Assembly (NCBI RefSeq): GCF_037176765.1
Contig: NC_090034.1
Span: 24,559,375 to 24,623,374, forward strand
DNA: 64,000 nt
Source: Anolis sagrei
Taxonomy: Eukaryota > Chordata > Lepidosauria > Squamata > Anolidae
Direction: 5' to 3'
Within the stretch, counting starts at the first letter, position 1. Each line of letters begins with the position of its first letter. The translations under genes and the position numbers were made by a program. This document shows positions 9,801-21,500 of this stretch, in pieces. The notes under the pieces are model-generated. The model saw only the letters and a list, made by a program, of their open reading frames with translations. It was not told the origin of the DNA and did no database searches.

Positions 9801-12800
9801 TTTCAATTTGTTTTCCCTCATCCAGCCCATTATCTCCTCCAGGCATTCATCCAAATGAGACACGCTATCCTTAGCTGAGGCCTTCTCTTTCCTTTGCAAA
9901 GAGAAGACAGAGGCCAGGGCTCCCTTTGCTTCCCCAAGCTTAGCAGGGCCAGGAAAGAGAGAGTACAAAGGAACCTCGGGTGAAAGCAGCTGTGGTGGAG
10001 GGGCAGGGCCGCACTTTGAGTCCTTGCCCCATGAATCATGCTGCAACAGCAGAGTTTTCTGAGCAACTTTTACCCACCACCCTGCCCTTCCCTTGCTGAT
10101 CAGGGGAAAACCACCAACCATATTAGCTCTCACCCCCTCCTTAATTATCATCTGCTTAGAAATTTAGCAGTAAATGTTAATAAGATAAAGGGTATGTAAA
10201 AGTGTAAGATATATATAACACCTAGGAATGCTGGATACAAAATATCCTAGAAGTAATTGTACCAAATGAAAATAAGTGTAAACACTAATAATAGGATTTA
10301 CAAATGTTTATACAAAAGGTTTAGAAGTATCCACGCCTAACTGAAATAAGTGTAAATAATGTGATGAAAATGTATTAAGAAGCAATGATAATAAAAGAAA
10401 AAATATCTTAGAGCCCCTGGTGGCAAAGCGGATTAAACCGCTGAGCTGCTGAACTTGCTGACTGAAATGTCGGCAGTTTGAATCCAAGGAGTGGAGTGAG
10501 CTCCCACTGTTTGAAAACATGTAAATCTGAGTACATCAATAGGTACCGCTTTTGCGGGAAAGTAACAGTGCGTCATGGAGCCATGCTGGCCACATGACCT
10601 TGGGGGCATCTATGGACAACGCTGGCTCTTTGGCTTAAAAATGGAGATGAGTACCACCTCCCAGAGTCGGAAACGACTTCACTTAATGTCAAGGGGAAAC
10701 CTTTACCTTTTTATATATGTATGTATGTATACACACATACAACCAACCATGGGCACATAAGTGAAGAGGAGGAGTGCCGAGGGGGGTGCGCTGTGGAGGC
10801 AACAGCATGTAAGGTAACTTGCTGTTAAAACCCATGGAACACAAGCATGCCATGCTCAGTTAGAGGGCTAGAATACCCCTCCTTGCCATCCTCGTCCCCA
10901 CACGCACACCAAATCACTGAAATAAAAGTGATGCTTTGAAATCACCACTACTCCGCTCATCAGGCCTAACCCCCATGAATGTAAAGGGGCGAATCACAAT
11001 GGATCTTACCTTTGCTCTTCCCCATTTACCAACAGGTTCTGTTTCCATTCTTGGATCTGATGATGCAACTACCTGCCACTTAGTAGTAATCAGGCATACA
11101 GGTACTAATATTTTTTTCTTTTTCCTTGTAGTAGTTCAGAGACAAGTGTTGGGTTTCAAGGAAGGTCTTAATGGTGTAGAACTAATGTAGGGAATCTATG
11201 AATCTATTAACTGAGAAGGGCTGATTTTCAATATAGAACAAGAAAAACCTCCCGTTCTCTCCTCTTAAATTGGGTAAAGTGCATGGGGAACCAGAAGTGG
11301 GTATGTTTGGTGATTGTGTAATACAGGGCTCCCCAAACAAGGGCCTACAGGCTAGATGTGACCCTCCAGGTTCATGTACACTTTCGCCTTAGGGTCGCCC
11401 CCAGTCTGAAACCCCTTGAAGACTCACAGCAACAACAATAGTCCCCATTAACTTGACTCTCTCATCAGCAAAAAGCAGGCCCACATTTCCCATTGAAAGA
11501 CTGGTATGTTTGTGCCCTGTATCTCAAACTAGAGCTGATAGGGGTAAAGCTGGTACCATTTTTGGAATCAGCAGATCCAGCATACCCAGAAAAGGGTCTG
11601 TTTATTCACAAAGTCAAGCTATAAAATAGGCAGGTGTGTTATTCCTTGCTTCTTCCAAGATGGATGTAGATAATCCTTGTAAATGTCATAGACATCAAAC
11701 CTGTTCTTATTTTCCTCTATGTTTGTTTCCCAGGTAGTGGAGCTACCTGCCTGACGCATTGTGATGGGTCAGATACAGAAATGGAAGTGTTGTTAATGAT
11801 GAATGCAATCAAAATGCTTTCTTCTAACACAGAATGTGGAAGGTCAGTTTTTTAAAAAAAATCATTTTAGAGGATTAAGTTGCAATTGCCAAAATAACAG
11901 CAACATTTATTAAATAATGCTTTAAGAAATACGTATAAATCCACCCCATCCCAAATATGGATGCCCTTTTTGAGAATGCTAAGGAAAGCTAGATTAAAGA
12001 TAGATTTGGAATTTAATCAATAAATATATGTTATTATTCATTATGACAGCAATAATAATTGTTTGTCAAAATGATGTTATCAAATAATTCTGTAATAAAT
12101 GCCGTATGTATAAATCCCAACCTCTCATATGGATGCCAATTTGGAGGATGCTAAAGAAAGATTTGGAATTGAATAAACAAATGTTTGTTATTATTTGCTA
12201 CTAGCTTGGGTATCTGGCATTGCCCAGGTTATTTGAAAAAGTCAGTTTTCTAATTGTACAAAATGCATAAGGCTGTGGGTGTACTACAACTCCCATCATG
12301 CCAGGTCAACCCTGAGAAACTCCATCAGTACTTAAAGTTTGTTATGTTGGGCAAGTTTGCTCTGGATGCATCATTGGTGGGGTTCAGTGTGCTCTTTGGC
12401 TGTAGAGTAAACTACGACTCCTGCTATGATGAGTTAGTCTTCTCAAACCCTTCCAGTAGGTTCAGTTGGTCATAGGGGTTCTGTGTTCCAAGTTTAGTCC
12501 AGGTCCATCATCTGTGGATGTCACAGTTTCTCTGGTTGTGAGTGAACTACAACTTCCAGAAAGGAAGGTCAGTTTTTCCCAAACCCCTTCAGTAATTAAA
12601 TTTTGGCATATCAAGTATGTGTGCCAAGTTTGGTCCAGATCCATTGGTGTTTGGGTTCACAGTGAACTCTGGATGTAGGTGAACCACAACTCCCCCAAAT
12701 CAAGGTGAATTTTCCCCAAAGGTCTCCAGTATGTTTTGTTGGTCATGGGGACTCTGTGGGCCAAGTTTGGTCCAATTCCATCTTTGGTGGAGTTCAGAGG

Positions 12801-14922
12801 GCTCATTGATTGCAGGTGAACTATACATCCCAGTACCTACAACTTCAATAAATCATGGTGAATTCTCCCAAACCTCTCTAGTATGTTCAGTTGCTGATCA
12901 ATTCCTCTGTTTGCATAGAAAAGAATAGGAAAGGGTTAAGGGTGAGGCAATGGGCAGGGTCATGCAAATTCCACACCAATGGAGAGAGTAAGAAACACTG
13001 GGATGTCTGTGGTGGAGAAAACACATAAAATCTAGAAAGAAATGGTCCCTGTATGAAAGCCTTCACTTGGGTGGTGGGCAGTATGGTGTTTGTGGAGGAC
13101 ATTGGCAGGGCTTTTGGACATGGTTTACAGTGCTCTGTATAACCTGCAATGTCTGGAGGGAGGGCTTTTGGCATCTCCTGAGTAGTTGGGCCTATAGCTC
13201 TTTGTGGAGGCAGGAGCCTGTCTGTGTAAGTGGACACCCCAACCACATACACAGATACATATTTTCACTGTTATTATGTGTATAGATGAAAATAATAATA
13301 GTTACTCTTTGTAACCATTTTACTTACATTTCTCCTTTCCTCCTTTAATTAGGAGTCAAGGTGGCTTCCAGATTAAACCAGATAAAAGAAAATAAGTATT
13401 AAAATGTAATTAAACTATCAATAACACTTAAAACAATTGAAAACATACATTGAAAAAAATAAAATGAGACTTTAAAAAGTTTGGAACCTAATTACCAAAT
13501 CTCCAAAACCTGTTTGAATTTTTAAAAAATGTTGATGGAAGGACAAGAGATGGAGGGAGCTTTCCAATCCCTTTTAATGTTCTCTCACACAAGCAGATTA
13601 AATACATTAAGTGATGTGCTATTACATTTCAGATAGCAATTCAGTCCTTCTCACATAAAGCTTGGAGTTTCGATAGTTCTGCTAAAATCATAGAGTAAAT
13701 GAATCCATTCTTAGCTCTGCTTGTTTGTTTAGGTTGGAGGTACACCTGGTTGGAGGTTTCAATGACGATAGGCATTTATCCCAGCAACTTACCAACCAGC
13801 TTCTTAGTAAGTCCACATTTTCTTTCATGTTCTCTCAACCAAACATCGGGTTCTGATGGGGTCTGAGTTTAATTTATAGGACCCATCAGTGTTCAGAGTT
13901 TGAGTGGTCAGCAAGAGCTCAAAATAAAGTAGAAGCGAATACTGCTGCTCGAGTTAAACAGATTAGTTAACCAAATCCATGTCAATTTTGCATACTTTCT
14001 GCTATTCGGTGGGAAGGGCGGGATGCGATGACCTTTTCCCACTCATTCCTGATGGAACTGTTCCTCAGATGGTTGAGCAACTGTTGGTTTGGCTAACTAT
14101 GGTTTGGTGTGATGGCCAGATTGATGAACCTACTGAGATTTAGAATGTCCTTGAAGGCTGCTCTTTGTGCTTAATACTCAACTTTTGGTGCATTTGGTGC
14201 TCTTAATAACCCTATTTACTTGATGCTCTCCTTTTTTGGGCTTAATATCCTCACTGAAATTAGGACACGCATTAGATTTGTGCCATGCAGTCACCTTAGT
14301 GCTGCGCCAAAGCAAAAGGGGAAGCTGCTTCAGGAGCTCCTCTTTGAAGGACGCCCTTTAATGCAAAACCTTGCAAAACTACAACCCCCATGGCTCCATT
14401 GCATTGAACCAAGGCAGTTAAAGTGGATTCATTCTAATGCATAGATGGACCCCAAGGTTTTCTTTTCTATTGCTGGAAGCTTTGGTGCTCTAACTCTTGT
14501 TTTTAAAGAAGGAATAATAAGCAGGAAACAACTGTAATGCATACTTTTTGGGGCCACATTACAAAGAGTGCACTTTTTGCCTCTTTTCTGCTCATAACAT
14601 TTGGCAGCAAATACCTTTTTTTTTTTGGTTTTAGGGTTTTGAAATTTGAGGTGCACATTAGATTCGATGTTGCATGAGATTCGAGTAAATACGGTAATAA
14701 AATAAATAGTATTTCCTTATAGGTTGCATCATTTTCATCTATTGTTATTCCTAGGAGCATTTGACAGCTTGCAGGACAGCATCCATTTAGTGACTTTCTG
14801 TGTGACAGGTAATGATTCCAAATGGCGAAAGCCCTACCTCTCCCCTCCTGTGTTTTCTCTCATCTACTTGGCCAATGATGGCATGTGGCTCTTGGCTGTT
14901 TTTCTGGCCACAGAGTCATACT

Positions 14923-14969
<47 letters not shown>

Positions 14970-17900
14970 TGATACAGAATAAGATTAGTACACAGCAAAC
15001 AAGAGCACTATGTTGGCTGTTGTATTGGATTACACATCGGACCCTTCCCAAGTGTCTAGGACTGTGTGATGTATCAGCGAATAATGTGTGCAGGTCCAAG
15101 CAGGGTGGCCTTTTGTAGCTGATAGATGGTAATTTTGTCAGTGCTAATTGTTTTTAAGTGCAGGCTGAGGTCTTTAGGCACTGCATCCAGTGTGCCGATC
15201 AGTACTGGGACCACCTTTACTGGCTTGTGCCAGAGTCTTTGCAGTTCTGTCTTATTTAAAGATACCATGTAAGCTTTTCCAGTTGTTTCTCGTCAATTCT
15301 GCTGTCACCTGGGATTGCAACAGCGACAATCCATACTTCGTTTTTTCCCCACAATCATGAGGTCAGAAGTATTGTGCTCCAAAACTGTCAGTCTGAATTC
15401 GGAAGTGCCAGAGTAGTTTGATGTGTTCATTTTCTATTGTTCTTATTATTATGTCTTTTTATATCCCGCTTTTTGTCTCCATAAGGAGACTCAAAGCAGT
15501 TGTATTTTTTCTCTTCTCTTTTGCTCTTTTTGCTGGATGTTTAACTATCTCTTGCTAGTTAACTTTTTTCTGGCAAATTCAAAAATTCTGTCATTTTCTT
15601 TGACTAACAGATTTAAATGACCGGCAGGAAAAGGGCAACCATTTTCCGTTTATATATGGAATTGGTAAGTAGTGTTTGAATTTGGTAGGATTAATCTACA
15701 AAAGTAGCCAATTAAGACAAGCATCCAGGAGTTCTGTCTCTCCCTTGGTATTGTTAACTTGTTCTGTTAAAGATGGTCTTGTGCAAATACATCTTTTATC
15801 CAAAGACTTGAGGGCCAAAGTTTCCTCGCCTCTAATATCGCTATTGAGAAAAACATTAAATTCTGAAACCTTTCTTTTTTAATTCACATTACTAGAATAA
15901 TGTTAAAAATAAATAAGGAATGTGTTTTGCTATACTTTGTGCTGCTTAGTAGAGTTGGGCCCAAATCGCTGTTAACAGAAAATATTGTAGTTTTTGGAGA
16001 GCCGTTTTCCGAAAACAGAAAGGGGAAGAAAGAGATAAAAAGACCAGTGAAACGAATTCAGAGTGACAATATTTTCTGAAAGAATTAAGTTCACAAAATA
16101 CCGGAGGCTGGGGGATATGTGGCATCTTTTTGTCTCCCCAGCAGAAGACGTCTCCTCCATTTTTTCTTAGAAAGATACCTCTTGGAAAATCACAGAGAGG
16201 ACCCTTAGAACTCACTTTCCCAGTGGAACTAGATTAGGGTGACCATTAAAAGTTCCTCTAGAAGCATGATGGGAGTTGAAGTTTCTCTGTGTGTGTGTCT
16301 CTCAGCCAATAAAACGCCTGGTGGTGTCCGTGCTCTGGTTGGCTGAGAATGGACACAACCGGCGACTACAATTCCCAGAACCCTCTTTTGCAGTTTGTCT
16401 TGTTTTTAAAAAGTTACGTTTAAAACTTAAAATAATTCTTTTAAAAAAGCAATAGATTGGTGAATTGTTTTGGAACTTGGCTTGCCTGCAGTTGTAAATG
16501 CGGTCTACAGCTGAGGTAGATTTCATGCAGATAAGCCTTAAAACGGCTGAGGATTAAGCCTTTAAAGTTTCCCATTGTAGCCAATGGGCCGAATCTCTGA
16601 CGAATGATATGGAAAACACCCCTTCTCAAAATCAGATGAAAATGGAACTGAAAATGGTATGCCTTTTGGCCCGGATGCACATGAATACTTACTTACTTAC
16701 TTACTTAGCTTATATACCGCTGTTCTCAGCCCAAGGGCGACTCACAGCGGTTCACAACCAATAAAAACAGCAATAATTCAATACAATAATGTAACAGCAA
16801 TTAACAAAGTAACATATTACCCAACAATAAACATTTACTACATTAACCAATCACTATCGTCTCATCATCCATTGTTCCATTCCTAAGTTCATTGCCAATC
16901 ATTGCACTAGTTATTCGAACGCTTGCACAAACAGCCAGGTCTTCAGTTTTTTGCGGAATACCATTAAAGATGGTGCTAGCCTAATGTCCGCCGGAAGGGC
17001 GTTCCACAGCAGAGAAGCCACCACCGAGAAGGCCCTATCTCTCGTCCCCGCCAGCCGTGCTTGAGAAGCAGGCGGGATCGAGAGCAGGGCCTCCCCGGAA
17101 GATCTCAAAGTCCTGGTGGGTTCATAGGCAGAGATGCTATCAGATAGGTATCTTGGGCCGGAACCGTTTAAGGCTTTATAGGCCAACGCCAGCGCCTTGA
17201 ATTGAGCCCGGTAGCAGATCGGCAGCCAGTGGAGCTGGCGCAACAGGAGGGTTGTATGCTCCCTGCGTTCCGCCCCTGTTAGAATCGTGGCTGCTGCACG
17301 CTGGACTAGTTGAAGCTTCCGGGCCATCTTCAAGGGCAACCCCACGTAGAGAGCGTTGCAGTAGTCTAGGCGGGATGTAACCAGAGTGTGGACTACCGTG
17401 GCCATACTGCATTGTCTTGATAAGTCATTAAAGCCTTATTAATTGTAGAATCATAGCACTGGAAGGGTTGGCCAACATGTCATCCTCTCCAATTCTTGTC
17501 AGAGCAGTGAATGTAGTTTCTCAATATTGGCCTTTTAAAAATGCCTCTAATGGAGGAGAATCGTACCACCTTCCAATGCAAACTCTTCCACTGCTAGATA
17601 TACTTTTCCGGATAGTTAGGCATTTCATTATAGTCCTACACTATAATGTCTTTTTTCTGCCTTTGAAATACTTTACTGCATTCTAATTTATTCTTCCCAG
17701 GTGTAAATGTTAAAACTGGAGAGGTTTTCCACGCCACGTTTCCAGACAGGGGACCAGCTGAGGATTTGCGTTCCGCCAGTATATTAACAGGAGCCAAGGC
17801 AAGCAAAGGAGAGATTTGCAGAATCCTAATGGCATTTGGTTTGAGAAAATTGGAAGTAACACATACTATATGTGGTCTTTGCCTTCTTTTTCAAGTATGT

Positions 17901-18432
17901 GTGCATACACGTTTACTTCTGTTCATGAATAAATAGACAATTCAAGCACATACAGATAAACAACACAGATAGCCATCTGTCGGGGGTGCTTTGATGGTGT
18001 CTTCCTGGATGGCAGAATGGGGTTGGATTGGATGGCCCTTGAGGCCTTTTCCAACTCTAGGATTCTGTTTGCATACATCCATAAAAGCATATGTAGATAT
18101 GTAGATGGATATATGTGTGAAAGTGTGTGTGTGTGTGTGTGTCTATATATGTGTGTGTGTATACATGTATATATAGGAAAGAGGAAGAAGACATTACATT
18201 TGGATAGATTCGATAGCAGAAACCATAGACCTGAGTTGGCAAGACCAGGGCATTTGGATGACTGGAACTATAGTTCTTTGACCAGGAAATCTCCTGTTGG
18301 AGGTCTGTATTGTCTACACACCCATGAATATACACATGTATATCTAAATGTATTCACATACAGAGCACTGCTTATTCTCCAATACGAGCAATGGCTGAAT
18401 GAATGAATGAATGAATGAATGAATGTGTGGGC

Positions 18433-18464
<32 letters not shown>

Positions 18465-18502
18465 GGGATTGAGGGGTGTGTGTGTGTATATATGGGATTG
18501 AG

Positions 18503-18535
<33 letters not shown>

Positions 18536-21500
18536 GGATTGAGATACCAGCATTCCGGTACTCCTGTGAAGAACTCTTTGCTACATTCGGTTTTTGAAAG
18601 TTTGCCTTCTCTTTTTATAGATGGTTAACATTTATGACTCAAGAAAGGAAGAGCTTCGCATTGGGCCTTATTTTTGGATGCCTTTTCCCCATGTCGATTT
18701 CTGGTTACAACAGGACGATGAACACATATTACAGGTAATTATAGGATCAGTGAGAATAAGAACATATTTGAGAAATCCTGGGGATAATTCCTTCTGGGGT
18801 TGACGACCTTCCATTCGCCATCTCCTTGCCCAGAGACCATCAGGATAACCCTATTTACGAAACTAGAGTTCATACAGTATCCAATGCCATTATCTGAATC
18901 AGCATTCCAAATAACCCCAGGGACAAGCCTAAAAAGCAAGATACAAAGAATTTCTTTGATTGGACTGTGTAATTGTTGTAGGAAGGCAAAGATGTACCTC
19001 TTAAGTCAGGGCTCTTCAAACCTTTTCAGCCGAGGGCCACTTCAGGGTCTCCCAAGCAGTTGTGGGGGCAGACTAATACACTAATTATAATACACTTTAT
19101 TTATATTCCGCTTTATCTCCCTGGAGGTACTCAGAGCGGATTATAATATGTGTATCTGAGGCAAACATTCAATGCCTTTTACACACAGTGAACAATGACA
19201 TACAGCACAGACAAAGGTAAAGGCCTTCCCCTTTTTCCATCTCCGACGTCTAGAGGTGATGCTCAACTCTGGCCGTGTGGAGGTACTCCTGTTCCATTTT
19301 TCCATTCCGAGGAGCCTGCTGTCCATAGACATCTGATTGTATTGCCAGCAAGTAGGTACCCGCCAAGGCAGTACCTACTCACATTGCATGCTTTCGAACT
19401 ACTATTTTATTCAGTTCTTGTGGGTTTTTTCGGGCTATATGGCCATGTTCTAGAGGCATTTCTCCTGACGTTTCGCCTGCATCTATGGCAAGCTTCCTCA
19501 GAGGGTGAGGTCTGCTGGAGCTGGGAAAAAAGGGGTTTATATATCTGTGGAATAACCAGGGTGAGACAAAAGGCTTTTGTAAGTTGGGCTAGGTGTGAAT
19601 CTTTTCAACTGACCACCTTGATTAGCATACAATGGGCTGACTGTGCCTGGAGCAAACTCTTCTTGAAAGGTGATTAGGTGTCCCTGCCTGTTTTTCTCTC
19701 TGCTGTTTTAATTTTAGAATTTTTTAATACTGGTAGCCAGACTTTGTTCATTTTCATGGTTTCTTCCTTTCTGTTGAAATTGTCCACATGTTTGTGGATT
19801 TCAATGGCTTCTCTGTGTAGTCTGACATGGTGGTTGTGAGAGTGGTCCAGCATTTTTGTGTTCTCAAATAAAATGCTGTGTCCAGGTTGGTTCATCAGGT
19901 GCTCTGCTATGGCTGATTTCTCTGGTTGAAGGAGTCTGCAGTGCCTTTCATGTTCCTGGATTCTTGTTTGGGCGCTGCGTTTGGTGGTCCCTATGTAGAC
20001 TTGTCCACAGCTGCATGGTATACGGTAGACTCCTGCAGAGGTGAGAGGATCCCTCTTGTCCTTTGCTGAACGTAGCATTTGTTGGATTTTCTTGGTGGGT
20101 TTGTAGATTGTTTGTATGTTGTGTTTCCTCATCAGCTTCCCTATGCGATCAGTGGTTCCCTTGATGTATGGCAGGAACACCTTTCCTCTGGGTGGATCTT
20201 CATCTTTACTTCCGTGGCTTGTTCTCGGTCTTGCAGCTCTTCTGATGTCTGAGGTGGAATATCCATTGGCCTGTAGAGCCCAGTTGAGGTGGTTCAGTTC
20301 ATCTTGGAGGAGGTGGGGTTCGCAGATTCTTTTTGCACGGTCTGCCAAGGCTTTAATGGTGCTTCTTTTTTGACTTGGGTGATGGTTGGAGTTTTTATGT
20401 AGATATCTATCTGTGTGTGTGGGTTTTCTGTAAATGGTGTGACCCAATTGTTGATCTGGTTTGCGGATGACTAGGACATCTAGAAAAGGCAGTCTTCCTT
20501 CCTTTTCTTTTTCCATAGTGAACTGGATGTTAGGGTGGATGCTGTTAAGATGTTCCAGGAACCTGTTGAGTTCTTCTTCTCCATGGCTCCAAATGGTGAA
20601 AGTGTCATCCACATATCTGAACCATATAGTGGGCTTTTTGGTTGCTGTTTCAAGAGCTTGTTTTTCAAATTGTTCCATGTAGAAGTTAGCTATGACTGGG
20701 CTGAGAGGGCTCCCCATAGCTACTCCATCTTTCTGTTCGTAGAATTCATTGTCCCACTGAAAATAGCTGGTGGTGAGGCAATGGTGAAACAGCGTCGTGA
20801 TGTCTTCTGGGAACCTCTGGTTGATGAGTGCCATGGTGTCTGCAACTGGGACCATGGTAAATAGAGACACCACATCGAAGCTGATCAGTATGTCATTTGT
20901 ATTTAGCTTGAGATTGCTGATTTTTTCAATGAAGTGGGCTGAGTCCTTGATGTAGTGTGTTGTGAGCCCAATGTGGCTTTGTAACTGTGCAGCAAGAAAT
21001 TTGGCTAAGTCATATGTGGGGGACCCAATGGCACTCACGATTGGTCTGAGTGGGGTGGAGTCCTTATGGATTTTGGGGAGTCCATAAAGCCTGGGTGGAA
21101 GGGCTTCCGATTTACATAGCTGCTGTCGTATGTCGAAGTTGATTGAGGAGTTTTTAATTAGAGTGTTGGTTTTTCTGGTTATTTTGGACGTTGGGTCTTG
21201 CTTAAGTTTTCTGTATATAGTAGGGTCCAGGAGTTTTCTGATCTTCTCCTTGTATTGCTCTGTATGCATGATGACTGTGGCATTCCCCTTGTCTGCTGGC
21301 AGAATGAGGATATCAGGATCTGAATTTAGGTCTCTAATGGCTTCTCTTTCCTTCCTAGTAATGTTACTGGAGGGGAGTTTTGCCTTTTTCAGGATCCTTG
21401 CTGCTTCCGCTCGTACTTCTTCTGCTTCCTCCTCTGGGAGGCGGTAAATTGCTGATTCGACATTGGCAATGATGTTTTCTACTGGGATCCTGGTGGCGGT

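Noticed and set aside
10936-11190. 84-codon + strand frame.
   Set aside because: Only 11036-11101 is coding (NTAN1 exon 3); the remainder reads through introns.
12240-12900. Regular repeats considered as a CRISPR-like array.
   Set aside because: The units are 137 bp, diverged along their whole length, and have no short constant repeat with unique spacers; the genome is eukaryotic.
14885-14972. Poly-Ile / poly-Tyr frames over microsatellites, also at 29405-29767 and 61754-62134.
   Set aside because: They are translations of ATT and AT runs.
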